Part shown: positions 10,104 through 22,000 of the stretch, piece after piece | How the letters are laid out: each line of letters opens with the position of its first letter | How positions within the stretch are numbered: position 1 is the first letter of the stretch | From: Enoplolaimus lenunculus | Lineage: Eukaryota > Nematoda > Enoplea > Enoplida > Thoracostomopsidae | Assembly (NCBI GenBank): GCA_030248215.1 | Contig: JASANG010003696.1 | Coordinates: 186,001 to 250,000 of the forward strand | Direction of reading: 5' to 3' | DNA: 64,000 nt | Program-made: the position numbers and the translations under genes | The notes under the pieces: model-generated | What the model was told of the DNA's origin: nothing | What the model saw: the letters and a program-made list of their open reading frames with translations, nothing else | Database searches by the model: none

Positions 10104-13100
10104 CTAATTACTCAACGTACTCAACTCTGAGAACCGATTCGAAGTTTCTGTCGTTGGGCCAGTCGTTGCTGCTGCACGCATGCTACTCGCTGGCGGTTGC
10201 GGTGACTCACTGTGGGTCGTCGGTTTTTGTTTATGAGGTGGTACGTAGACGCCTTCCTTTTGAGGTGCCGGGACAGCCGTGCTCGTTGATTGCAACTGCG
10301 GTGAAGACGGGGGCTGTGCAGCCCGACGCCATGACGCTGAATCGCTTCCGGTTCCGGGTGATTGACCAGTAACAGCGACAGATGGCATATTTCCGCCAGC
10401 AGTTATTGTTGCCGCTGGACGACGTGGAGGACCAGATGACAGCACCCGTGATTGATCACGTGTCAGATATGAACCACCGCTACCATCACCCGTGTTCGGG
10501 CTACTATTTCCACCAACTAACCTAGTACGTCTATTTGCGGTTGACCATGGAGTTGTTGCTTCGTTAGAAGCGGTTTGTGATTGCCCGGCAGCCTCCGATT
10601 CTCCCGGCAGCGCCGGATTTGGCACATGTTGCATGCTAAAATGAAAAATTTACAATACAATATCCTTGTTTCTGAAATCCTACTTAAGTACGACTTCATC
10701 CTTAAGCATGTGCTACACAATTATGTACTTAACCATTATCGTTTCTAAAAGCATAATTAAGCTACGTAATACTTAAATCACTGACCAAAATTCATATCTG
10801 TGTTCTACTCAGAAAAGTATGTATTTACTCAAGTACATTTCTTAAGTAATTACTTAAGCATAGCTTAAACTAATATTCATGCAAGGTTTCAAAAACCCGA
10901 CAAAACATACGTAATAGTTTCTTACAGAATATTCCCTAACCCGGTTGGCAACGGATCCGGCTGCGGGGTAACTATACCTTCAATTCGACGACTTACACTT
11001 TTTTCTGTTGCTTCTCAAACTCCTCGGCTTCGATCGTATCAGCATCGCCGAGACTCGGAAATTGCATTGCGTCGCTCAAATTTGGTGTTACCACCGACAT
11101 ACCACCAACTCCTTGTCCTTTAGTCGAATTTGCGTGTACGCGCGGCGACGTTGCTGCGAGACCGCGTTCGTGCGGCGGTCGATATTTCTGTACTTTCGGT
11201 TCCGCTACAACAGCTGGCGGCAATTCTTTGTTTGCTTCGATTTCAGGCTCACCGGATTGAACATTGCGTTTTTCTGTATCTTTGTTGCCTTCAGCGATTT
11301 TATCATCTTTCGTAATATCTTTGCTAGCCGATACCAAATTTCCATTTTCAACCGTTTGGTTCACCGTTTCCTTAGAATCTAAAAACAAAACAACATAATA
11401 TGCACTCCCAAAGCAAACTTATCTTCAATTATGAAATTTTTGTGAAAAATGACCACTATTAATGTACGCTCTACACCATGCTGAAACTAAGACATTGCAA
11501 TGCAACTGTGCCATACTGCATCAAAAACGGAATTATATAAGTTGAATGAATTGGTTATATATTAGTATATCCATCCAACAGGTAATACATACCTTTTTCT
11601 GAAAGCAAAACCAAAACATTGTAAAATACGTACTTCGCAACTAAATTATACTAACCGTCTGGCATGTCTATATTCCATCGTTTCGGCTGAGCTACTGTCT
11701 GTGCATTGTCCAGTTCAGCAAGTTGAACATCTCTGCAATTAGAATGCAACCTATTTATTACAGGGATGGGAGTCTCAATAGCAAGTTAAGACCGATATTG
11801 AGACTATGTGCTTGAGACTGAAAACTGAAATATTTCTCAGAAAATCCTTGTGTTAAATTCTGAACGTCTTATTTCTTCGGACCAACAGGACCGGTCTTAA
11901 CAAAGTGTGTGGCCCCAGTGAGCAATATCGCAAGCTGCTCACCCAAAAATCGTTTCAAAAATTTACCCGGGTAAGTTTTGTACCTAGTGCGCTACCGCGC
12001 GGCTCCTAGGGCCGCTATGCGCATCCACCAACCATTAAGGTTTTGTCCAGATCCCTCTGGATCACTCCCACAGTGGATTAAGCCTATTGGTATGCTACGC
12101 CGTTTAATTTTTAATGCGTACAAAGAACGACACGTGTCTAATTTACTGCCTGAAATTTAATGAACTGGCCAACGAATCTGCACATCGAAAAGTCAGAAAC
12201 AAAACTTCTAACAATTTCCTGTATATAATTATATAATTACGTAATAAGTCAATTTACGCAAATTCATTAAAAAGATAAAAAATAGAACTCTGGATGGATA
12301 CATTTTCGATATATGTGCAGTATTCGCATTTTTGCTAGAACCAATATAGAAAGTTTCAGCTTATAAACATGAGATTTGCGAAAGTTGAGGCTGAGACTGC
12401 TCGAGTCTGAGATTTTCGAGACTTCAGTCAGATACTCTAACCTCTATTTGGATTAAATCAGCTTACAGGGACTTTGTCAACAAGGTAAAAACTATCTTAA
12501 ACTATCAAACCCAATGCTTAGTGAAAATGAAAAATAAAATAGGATTACTCCTGATCATAATCTTTAATATTTAGTTTGCCCAAATCAACATCAACTTCTT
12601 CGGTATATTCAATCCATTCGGAATCTTCGTGAGCATTTGGCTAAACAGCACGAATAATGGGACTTGTACATATACACACGGTATGTATATATTTATACGT
12701 GATCGTCAACATATTGTGAGAATTTAGCAGGGTGCCAAACCAGACTAAATTATACAGGAATTAAAACAGTAATTTTACACCGGAATCGGTATACACTAGA
12801 ATTTACATTAGTTGGAGAACGCAAGAATCTGAATTTTTAACGGTGTTATGTCAAATCTTTTAAACATTAAAAGATTTTATAGTTGCAAAACAATTAGTCA
12901 AGTTTGATGCGTTCTTCTCGTTCAGTTTAGCTATAAGCGGTTAAACAGAAATATGTTTGGTGAATGATGTTGTACTTGTACGAGTATGAAAATGAAAAAG
13001 ACATTGTGAAAATTTTGCTGACGGTATGTTTTTGACCGGCTTACTAAAAAGAAAAACAGTACGTAATTCGATATTGAAAATTATTTAAATTTTCGGTTCC

Positions 13101-14977
13101 TGTTTCTGTTCCAGCAAAAGAACTAAAATATAAGCCCCCATTTTTAAGGGTTCTAACACAACTACAGAAAATTTTTGGGGAATATTGTAAATAAAGCGAT
13201 GAAAAATCGCGATTCCGATACTCGCAATCGGATTCAGAACTAGATTTGAATCGGAGTTTCATTTGCACCTTGGAATTTAGCAAACATAATGTGTTGCGTA
13301 ACGTACTGTAATCCGTACAAGCAAAGTAGGTTATATAGCAGGGGCGACGGCGCGACGGGATATCCGGAATCGGCTTAACATAAGGGAAAAACCTATATCA
13401 GTATCCGGTATGAACCAACCAGATTTCGGACATATCTGGTTCAACCTGGTACAGGGTGCAACCGGAATTACAATTTACCGGAACCGGAACCGGAATTTGA
13501 AAATTTTACCGGAACCGGAAAATGAAAAATGCATTTCACCAAAAATTTCATTTTAATCTTATTTTTTGCTCTATTATTTGTGAAATAACCTTAGTCGAAC
13601 ATAGGTATTTATTTTATTTGCTGTATTTTAGATTTTCATCATCGACTGAAGTGAAATCCACCATCAATGGCTTATATTCGGAGTACAAGTGGCTTTCAAA
13701 AGAGATTCTTAAAAATTAGCAAAGTTAAGAAAACGGCCAAATTATAATACCGGAATTTTTAAATCCGGTAAAAATTTACCGGAACCGGAACCGGAAGGTG
13801 AAAAATTGCCGGAACCGGAACCGGAACCGGAATTCCGGTTGCACCCTGACCTGGTATATTGTGAATCGTTCTGTACAAGACCTACTTGTACCGGCCACTT
13901 CTGTTTTTACTAGATTAGGGCATGGTTGAAATTTCAGATGAATTCCTTTCTACATCCTACAATGGGCGGTCTCGGTTGAAAACTGAATATTGACTACCGA
14001 GACTTGCCAAGAACGTCTCGGTCAATATTTGATCATCACCAAAAAATTAAATTTTTCAATATATATATAAATTATTTTCTAATGCTTTTTTCGTATTTTT
14101 TATGTTTTTGACATTTTTGTGTTTTTTCAGAAAATCTGCTCGCAATTATTGCGTAACTATGAAATTTCATAATTTCACAGAAAAATTTTATTCATAAGCC
14201 ATCAGGTACTTCCATTGCTTGCACCCTACTAATCAGTGGAATAATTTATAAAATCCTAATTAAGGTTAAGGATCAAGCAATTAAGCTAACATGCAAATTT
14301 AGTTAATAGCTACCTATTCTTTTATCAGTTTTGGAGGTTTGTTAATTTACTAAGATTCCTCGCAGGCAAAAACCCTTCAGTAGCCCTAATAATTAGTGAA
14401 ACAGTATAATGATTCCGACTAGTAGGTTCCGGTGAAACACTGACGCATAGGTATGTCACCTAAGCTTCTAAAAACCAATTTACGTTCACCTTCGGCATTA
14501 ATTTTTTCAGTAACAAAAAATATTTAGGTTGTCAATCAATCTCGTAGAGGTATCGCTCCGTTTAAGACGGCGTAATATCAGTGATCAGTCCTTTTATATA
14601 TACCTGTTTTTGAGCAACAGCATTCTGCACCCTGGCAGCAGTTTCTTCTTTCAAAATCTGTTCTTTATGTTCTTCTTCAAGGCGGTCGAGCTCTTCCTGC
14701 TCCCGCACAGTCTGTTCCAATTGACGCGCCAATACCTAAACCCAAACTAACGTGACTTTATTAAAGCAACGATTTTAAGATTGATAAGTATTTGCAATCA
14801 CAGTCTAACCGTAAATCCATCTATGTCAAGAAAATTCGCCTAACGTTGCTATATTCCACACTACGCAAGTTTTAAGACTAATTTACGTACCTGAACGTCT
14901 TGCACGCCAACCTTCTTCCGCTTGTTTGCCTGTTTGGCTTTCTTTTTAGCAAAAAAGCTGTCAAGATCGTCTGCCAT
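10104..14977 (-). CDS. cdv3: CDV3 homologue, six coding exons, about 433 aa
   Basis: Exons, in order of transcription: 14977-14891, 14735-14604, 12640-12549, 11732-11656, 11378-10997 and 10635-10104. All junctions are GT-AG and phases agree (29 codons, 44 codons, then phases 2, 1 and 2). The start follows a good Kozak context (gaaaATGG). The N-terminus MADDLDSFFAKKKAKQ matches the conserved 'LDxFFAKK' opening of CDV3. Exon 2 is a charged coiled coil, exon 3 carries the acidic DSEWIEY block, and later exons carry two copies of a Y-x-PPH motif (KYRPPHERG, YVPPHKQ), MQFPSL and a C-terminal NRFSELS. CDV3 is a small, largely disordered cytoplasmic protein of unclear biochemical role. This one is longer than the roughly 260-residue mammalian form. 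Introns 1 and 2 are repeat-rich, with a hAT copy at 13452-13848. Confidence 0.88.
11593..11598 (-). other. cdv3: candidate 6-nt microexon of the CDV3 homologue
   Basis: On the minus strand, gttttgctttcag precedes the six bases aaaaag, which are followed by gtatgt. Both splice sites are strong. The six bases keep the frame between exon 4 (phase 1) and exon 5, adding Glu-Lys. The CDS also reads correctly without it, so it would be a cassette microexon. Confidence 0.4.
13452..13848. mobile_element. hAT-like MITE, CCGGAA family
   Basis: Termini are cagggtgcaaccggaatt and aattccggttgcaccctg, flanked by a perfect 8-bp duplication acctggta (13444-13451 and 13849-13856). Subterminal accggaaccggaacc arrays point inward from both ends. 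It lies in CDV3 intron 2. The 66-codon open frame inside is repeated in the copy at 15547 and is not a host gene. Confidence 0.9.
14215..14420. repeat. single copy of the 175-bp satellite monomer
   Basis: It contains taataattagtgaaa, aattaagctaacatgcaaattta and gttttggaggtttgt, the landmarks of the tandem array at 50338-51690, here as roughly one monomer in CDV3 intron 2. Confidence 0.6.
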
Positions 14978-15546
14978 TTTCAGTACAATCAAGTACGAAA
15001 CACAACAATTTCTTTACTGCTATATACAATTTAACAAATACCAGTATCTAACGACAGAGTCTTTACAAGTAGCGAAATGCATATGACCGATTATTAATGC
15101 ACTAAAATAATCATAGGCTATATGAAGAATGCTCAAACTCAAAACATATAAAGCTGCCAATTTTTATCGGAACCTAATTGGAGCGGTACCGTACGCATAT
15201 TAATACATTAAAACACGCTTCAATTTTGTCAAATTATTTCAGAGAAACTTATTCACAATAAATAGCTTTGAAAGCAATTTAACCATTTTAAAAGTTACTA
15301 CGTACGTAATTATTTTGATTGCTCCTTCAGGGATTCATGCAAAAACTGAATTCCTAAGCTTTGCAGAGAAAATCAAATTTTGATGAAAGGTCAAATTTCG
15401 GTAGAAGATTAAATTTGGACACTGAGTACAAAAATTTTCAAGCATACTATTTCCAGCTATTCCACACCTATTCTGTTTCTGTTGTTAGGTGGGGGACATT
15501 TCATGTAAACAGCAGCGGTATAGAAATACGTACAATATCCGCCAAC

Positions 15547-15937
15547 CAGGGTGCAACCGGAATTACAATTTACCGGAACCGGAACCGGAATTTGAAAATT
15601 TTACCGGAACCGGAACCGGAAAATGAAAAATGCATTTCACCAAAAATTTCATTTTAATCTTATTTTTTGCTCTATTATTTGTGAAATAACCTTAGTCGAA
15701 CATAGGTATTTATTTTATTTGTTGTATTTTAGATTTTCATCATCGACTGAAGTGAAATCCACCATCAATGGCTTATATTCGGAGTACAAGTGGCTTTCAA
15801 AAGAGATTCTTAAAAATTAGCAAAGTTAAGAAAACGGCCAAATTATAACACCGGAATTTTTAAATCCGGTAAAAATTTACCGGAACCGGAACCGAAAGGT
15901 GAAAAAATGCCGGAACCGGAATTCCGGTTGCACCCTG
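15547..15937. mobile_element. hAT-like MITE, CCGGAA family, sister copy
   Basis: Same termini as 13452-13848 with a perfect 8-bp duplication ccgccaac (15539-15546 and 15938-15945). The bodies of the two copies are almost identical, so both inserted recently. It lies upstream of CDV3 exon 1. Confidence 0.9.
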
Positions 15938-15982
15938 CCGCCAACTACGAAAAACATTGTATGATCCAATGTGTGTCGGTAA

Positions 15983-16172
15983 TACCGGAATATGAAGTTG
16001 TTACAATTTATTGCGTGGTGTAGTGGTAACATGCTTGACGTCGAGGTTCGCTTCCCGGCGTCATCCTTAACACTGGGCAAAATTTCGAGTAGGGTTAAGG
16101 CAGACCGTGCTTTTCCAACACGGAGGTTCCACCGAGATGGGCACTGCAAACAGCAACCCCATAGATTCCAAT
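15983..16172 (+). mobile_element. tRNA-derived SINE copy
   Basis: A tRNA-like head (gtggtgtagtggtaacatgc as box A, gaggttcgcttcccgg as box B) is followed by a body whose cacggaggttccaccgag matches the SINE at 31704-31920. A second, more decayed head (ccatggtgtagtggtagcat) begins near 16270, making a tandem pair. Confidence 0.65.
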
Positions 16173-16246
16173 AGTTAAATTCATGTCAGTACTTGGTGTA
16201 TGTGCACGGTGAGTGTGCGTAAAGCATATATTGCCATACATGTGTG

Positions 16247-16370
16247 CATATACCGAAATATGCAGTTGTTGCAATCGATGCCATGGTGTAGTGGTAGCAT
16301 GCGTCAGTAATTTGGGTACAGTCAACTTCGAGCAGAGGTCGTGTACACCATGGTATTCCAACTCCAATAA
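16247..16370 (+). mobile_element. decayed second tRNA-derived SINE head
   Basis: aatatgcagttgttgcaatc followed by ccatggtgtagtggtagcat parallels the start of the copy at 15983. The body is short or replaced. Confidence 0.45.
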
Positions 16371-16683
16371 CATAATATCATAGACGTATCCCGCAATTGC
16401 AAAGCTTCACCAAAACTATTTAACAATAATGCTGTTGTTGGTAAACTTTTCAATTTTGAAGACGAATTGCATTCTGTGTGATTTCGGGTTCTGTTACGTA
16501 CTGGTAGAAATACGTGAAGCACCAATAAAGTCAACCCATAATTTTCCTTTTTTTCGTCGGCTCAATTTCTTTTGTAAGCATGTGACAAGACATGCTTGTC
16601 CTGGTGCATATGCAATATATGTAATGCATATTGTGTAGTACAGTTTGCTCGCAAGCAGCATACGGTTGACACAGTCAGCAGAA

Positions 16684-17160
16684 ACGTAGTTGGAGGGGAG
16701 CTACGTGGCGCAGTGGTACGCTAGTCTGAAACCACCCGTAACCCACTTTTCCAGCTGCTAACCAGGGTGACAACAAAGTTTCGGATTCGGGAAATATTTC
16801 AGGTTCGGATTCAGATTCGGTTGTGGAAAAGCTGAATCAAAAAGCCGAATCCAACAAAGTTCGGCATGTTTTTTCATTTTTAAGCAATAAAATTTATAAA
16901 TACCCTGCTATAAAAATCAATATTTTTTTATTTCAGGTGAGAAATCTCAGAACTGACGTCGGGACGAAATATATTGACGTATTAAAAGTTATACGGCTGG
17001 CATTGCGTGATATTCTGAAACAAATTATAGATATCTCTGAAATTTGCAACATGCAGGATTCGGATTCGGCAAATTAGCACTGGATTCGGATTCGGTCAAA
17101 TCGTGGATTCGGTGCCACCCTGCTGCTAACTTAAAAGGCCTGAGTCTGGAGCCCCGGTTC
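16684..17160 (+). mobile_element. tRNA-like sequence interrupted by a hAT MITE
   Basis: agctacgtggcgcagtggta resembles a tRNA box A region. Its continuation (gagtctggagccccggttcc) lies on the far side of the hAT element at 16763-17122, which suggests insertion into an older tRNA-derived repeat. Confidence 0.4.
16763..17122. mobile_element. hAT-like MITE, TTCGGA family
   Basis: Termini cagggtgacaac and ggtgccaccctg, with a perfect 8-bp duplication ctgctaac at 16755-16762 and 17123-17130. Subterminal arrays of gattcggattcgg point inward from both ends, like the CCGGAA family but with a different unit. Confidence 0.85.
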
Positions 17161-17305
17161 CTACCTAGACTGACATCTCTGTTTCCTTCAAATTCCATGT
17201 TTCCTTGACACGTGCGTACAAAAAAGACAACCGGTTTCTGTTCCTGCCTCCTGTGAAACATAGTTCCTGTTGGAACTCTGGCAGCCATATGTTGACATCA
17301 CTTGA

Positions 17306-17774
17306 TTAGATTAGCTGAGCCTCTTTCGAGAACCCTGCGAAGCCACGCAATTGAACAAAACAGAAAATATTCCACTAGCTTGGTATCTATGAGGACATAC
17401 ACGTTTTTGCACAGTAAAATTACCGAATAAAGTTAGAAAAGTGTACATTTTAACTGCAACCAATTAGCATTGCAGACTTACAAAAAATCTGTTCGAAATG
17501 AAAAACACCTAATATCGTCTGTGCGACATATTTCAGAGCAAACAACAACTTAGATATCAGTTTTATGCTTTAGGCTAAGATAATATGTTAAAATAAAAAT
17601 TTGTGTATAAACCAATGTACCTCCAGATAGAATCTGCTCTAAACTCGCATTTGAACACGAGAACCTTGTATTTAAAGCGTTTACTATACACTGATCGGTA
17701 TGAGAGCATGAAGATTTAGAGACAGACAGTACTCTCCCTATCTCATCGTCATAGATTTCACACAACGCTACCAT
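17306..17774 (-). CDS. unrecognised small gene, first exon plus tentative last exon
   Basis: Exon 1 (17774-17621) opens in an excellent Kozak context (aaaATGG) and encodes 51 residues beginning MVALCEIYDDEIGRVLSVSK, ending SLEQILSG before a GTACAT donor in phase 1. A candidate second exon (17334-17306) follows a pyrimidine-rich acceptor ending gcttcgcag and adds about nine residues (GFSKEAQLI) before TAA, giving a 60-residue protein. The second exon is short and could be chance; the true partner may lie elsewhere. No domain is recognised. It is head-to-head with B9D1, with 1.3 kb between the start codons. Confidence 0.4.
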
Positions 17775-19083
17775 TTTTACTATTAGTCTGGGTTCTCCCC
17801 TTCATAGCTGGCGGCCTCAAAAAATGAAATCAAACTTATGAGTACGTTTATATCACATCGCGCACCGTTGTTCATGTATTCTGTTCAAGCAACACTAAGT
17901 TAAAAACTTCATAAACTAAACTTTGTATACAAACGCAATTCAAAATCTGTCGAATATGCGGCAATTTTTTTCTTTTTTTTAAAGGATTCAATATCTGGGC
18001 CATAATTCTCAAACATCTCTACCAATTTACATTAGTTGGCGATATGTCTTGTGGCATTCGAGCTATGAATGGTGGGGTCCCAAAATAGTTCGTTTTTCGT
18101 TTTGATTTATTCTAACTGTGTACCAATTGTAAAAACCGCAATTACAGGAGTTTGTCGACAGCTCGAAAACGTATCGCTAACCACCAAGCTTCAACTTTAG
18201 CTCATTCAGGATTGATCATCATGCTACCTAGCAACACAATAACTGCCAATGAGCAATAAAGAGTCGCCTAGCAACAGTAGTAAACGGTCACACTTTAACA
18301 AATGTTAACGTCGATAGCTTACCTGAATCTCCAGCGCTCTATTTCTGACTCAATTGAACGCTTAATTTGTTTTATGCTTTTCCTAGTGTTAGGTTAAACT
18401 AAACATTAGGTTAGGGTTTCAATTTTATTACATATATATGTTTTATTTTATATACGTAAAGGTCTAAGTGGATTTTAGGGATACTTGTAGCAACCAAGGG
18501 CGTTGTCCTGGAAGCTGTGGGTGATTTTTGTTCGTGATTTTTCAAGGAACTCTAGTCGGTATACGCATGACACTAATATTTGATTGTGAAAAATTTAAAC
18601 ACTTTTTGAACCAGTGAATGTAGATGTTTGAAATTAATATACTTAGGCCCATGTAAAGATTAGGGGCGGAGAATTTTTCTGTGGGACGAAAATAGAGTAA
18701 GCTTAACCTTTAGACTAATTTTTTGCTTGGCTTAGGCTTAGGTTTAGGCTTAGGCTTTTAGGAATATGATTATTCTTAAGCTTAAGGTTTAGGCTTTAGG
18801 CTTAAGGCTTAGGAATATGCTTTTAATACTCTCCCGCCCCTGTTTTTACATTGGTCCATATTTTTCGCATTTGGCTTGTCGTATTCCTATGTTGACCGGC
18901 GCTATACGGATTTTAAAATATGGACCCTAGTTTGCAATTTGACTTAAATGTTAATTTGTTGTATATCAAAAGCTTGAACGATAAATGCAAAGAATAACAA
19001 TCAATTGAAAATGACAAATTACTTAAAATAAATAGTTTTTTAATAAAATTAATCTTGCATATTAATTGTCTCTCGAAGTTCGA
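17775..19083. promoter_or_regulatory. possible divergent promoter region of B9D1 and the 17.7-kb gene
   Basis: This is the interval between two head-to-head start codons. It contains one GGCC-family MITE (18646-18857). No TATA box or other defined element was recognised, so the regulatory role is inferred only from geometry. Confidence 0.3.
18646..18857. mobile_element. GGCC-family MITE upstream of B9D1
   Basis: It runs from ggcccatgtaaagattaggg through ttaggcttaggtttaggctt arrays to cccgcccctgtttttacattggtcc. The flanks give no clear duplication. It lies about 230 bp upstream of the B9D1 start codon. Confidence 0.75.
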
Positions 19084-22000
19084 ATGACCGAAACATCCGG
19101 ATTAGACGCCAATGATGGATCAGTGTTTTTGGTGATGATCACTGGCCAAATAGAAAACGCTCAGGTATGATACGATGCTACAGAACAGACAATAATTCTG
19201 TGATAATAGCCAAAATTTAAGGCATATAACTTTAAAGGCCATTTCGAGCGAGCTGAAAACCGTTTTTGGCCGCCCGTAGGTACTTTAGTGACCCGAATAA
19301 GAGTGGAACTGTGGTTATAAAAGTCCTGGATCGTCATTTCGCATCTGAATCAATAGATGTAGAAATCCCGATAAGAGCCTGTAATCGGACAAAGCGCAAA
19401 CTTTCTAGATCGGGTTCATAATTAACAGTTTAACCCATTTATACACTGTAACAAATGGCTAGTCAAATTGACTTTCTCCGAAATAGGTTTTTCCGGACTG
19501 CACAAATTGAGTCAAATTCGACTCCGGCAGAGTCAAATCAACTCATTCGTGTCGCTCAGTGAGTCGACTTCGCCTCTGGCGGAGTTGAATTTGACCCAGT
19601 TTGTGTAGTCCCGAAAAGCCTACTTCAAAGTGAGTCAATTTGTCTCACCATATCTTGCAGTGTGTAAACGGTTCCTGGACCAAGTAACGTTGAGTAGTGA
19701 ACACGATTATGGAAATTTTTATAGAACGTAAACCCTCCAACTTTTCAAAATCCTGGCTACGGATAAACAGAAAATTGATTAATACTGATAAATTTAAGTG
19801 ACTTGAACTTGACTTTAGAACAGAATTTAAACTGTAACTGGTTTTTGTAGTAGTTATTTTAGTACACGTACACTAATTCCTAATTCCAAAAACCGTGTAG
19901 CCTCTGGTTCCCACTTTTCCCAAAACGGGAACAAACCACAGTAGCGCAGATTGGGCAATAATCGGGCTAAAAATGTCAAAACTTTATGAAAAATACCCTT
20001 TTTATTAAAAATAACTAAAGCATTTTGTTTTCGTGCGAAAAAAATTTATTCGGGAACAAATGGGTTAATAACAGTAATAAGGGTGGAAAAATAACAGTAT
20101 TGCCCATGTAAAGATTAAGGACGGAAAGTTTTTCTGCGAAACTGCAGTAGAGTCAGCTTAAACTTTAGACTAATTTTTTGCTTTACGCGAAGGCTTAGTC
20201 TTAGGATTAGGCTTAGGAACATGCTTATACCACCATTGCGGATCGGTTCTATAAACATTGGTCGAAGGTATGCTAAAGACAATTAATTGTATTTTTCATA
20301 ATCACTGCAGAAATAAGGCTTGCAAAATTGAAATTTCGTAGAATTTATATAAAAAATATTAAATCGCTTCTTTGTTTATTGACAAATTTATATATTTCAG
20401 TTTGCCGACATCCCAAATGTCTACTGTAAATACTATTTTGTGTACGGTACGGACTGGAGTATTGTTTCTGTAAGTGACCACGACCCACGTAAACATCAGG
20501 GGCGGTCGTTTTTTTCTACGGCACTGTATAATAGAATAAGCTTAAGCTTTAGATATTTTGTGCTTAGGCTTTAAGACATCGGTGTAAAGCTCATTCTTAC
20601 GCTTAGGTTTAGGTTTAGGAATATGCTTTTATTACTGTTACGGCCCTGCTCTATACATTGGTCGTGACCCCTAAGAGCCGAGAATGTTTATTTAAACAAC
20701 GATATGCAACTTTACCAACGAATTTGCGTAGCACAAAATGTTTTTATTTTCAGACTTTTTTGCTAAACAATTTCCGTCGTAGCTGGCCCGTATAACCAGC
20801 TCCATTTGTCAGCAGGAGAACCATTTTATAGGAGAGGCAAACGGTAAATTTCACAAGACTTAAAAGCAGGCTAACACTTTTTGGGGTGACTAAATCTTTT
20901 CTGCGGGAGCTAAGCAGCTGCCGACCCTCGCTTTTTACAGGTTCGTCATTGTAGGCTCAATTTCAGGTTCAGATTCATTTTTTTCTCACATTTACATCTA
21001 AGACAGAAATCTTTAATGAACATATATACCATGATAAAGCCTGAGTATTTATACCCGACCGTCCTTAGCTGTGTTTTTCAAAATTTTCTTTCCATTTCAG
21101 AAAACAAGCAGATTATGCTAAAGTAATATTGGATTATCCTAAACCAAGTCTTAATATTCAATGCACTTGTAGTAAAATGCGGGCCTGGAGCCAAGTGGGC
21201 GGCCAGGGTGGCTTAGCCCCCCTTGGAAAATATTTGGCCACCCTAGAAAGTTTTCAACCTTGCTTGTAAGTCATTGAATACCCTTGAATACCCGTTCTGA
21301 AATAGTTTTATCCCCTCCTAGCAAGGTGAGCTGGTTACGTGCCTGGTAAAATAACAGGCTGTTGGGATAAACTTTGACCATGAAAGAACCTAACGAACAA
21401 TGAATGGTTTAGACGTCCTCCGGGACAACGAGTTTGTTTTTGATCTGAAAACAGCAGCTTTAAGCCACGTTTAAGACACTAATCATTCTGGCAAATTCTC
21501 GCTGAAGTAGTCTTAGCTTTAATTGAATCTGAATTTCGACGTGAAGCCCGAAAAGCTGATACTGCATAAGCGAGCAGTTTGGTATCGGTTATTAACGCTT
21601 TTCTCTACTGCTAAGTGGATATTATAAGTGGATATTATACAATGTACCTTTGTGTGAATTGATTTTAATTCAGAATGAGTTGATGCACTGAGTCTGAATT
21701 AGATTTTTCAAAACTCAGAATTAGAATTAATTGAAATCATTCTGCATTCAAGCACTTTTCATGTTTGAGGGTATAACTCACGCCCGCTGCCATGCTCACC
21801 CTCATCGAGGACCCGAACATATTTTACCAGGGCATGTGGTTAAACAACGAGTATATACAACCGGGGCTAAATCATTGGTTTGAGGAGACAAATTTGTTTT
21901 TGTGGGGGCTGCTGAGCCCTCCCTGGCCACCATCTGGCTACGACGACCACCCTGGAATGACTTTATTTAAATGAACTGCAATTTTAGGGAATTGAAGAAG

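Noticed and set aside
13522-15820. Duplicated 66-codon ORF as a host gene
   Set aside because: The two copies lie inside sister hAT MITEs with clear ends and target duplications; the frame is carried by the element.
20470-20671. Introner (intron-creating MITE)
   Set aside because: Both target duplications lie within the intron and the element does not supply both splice sites; the intron extends 1.3 kb beyond it. Insertion into an existing intron fits better.
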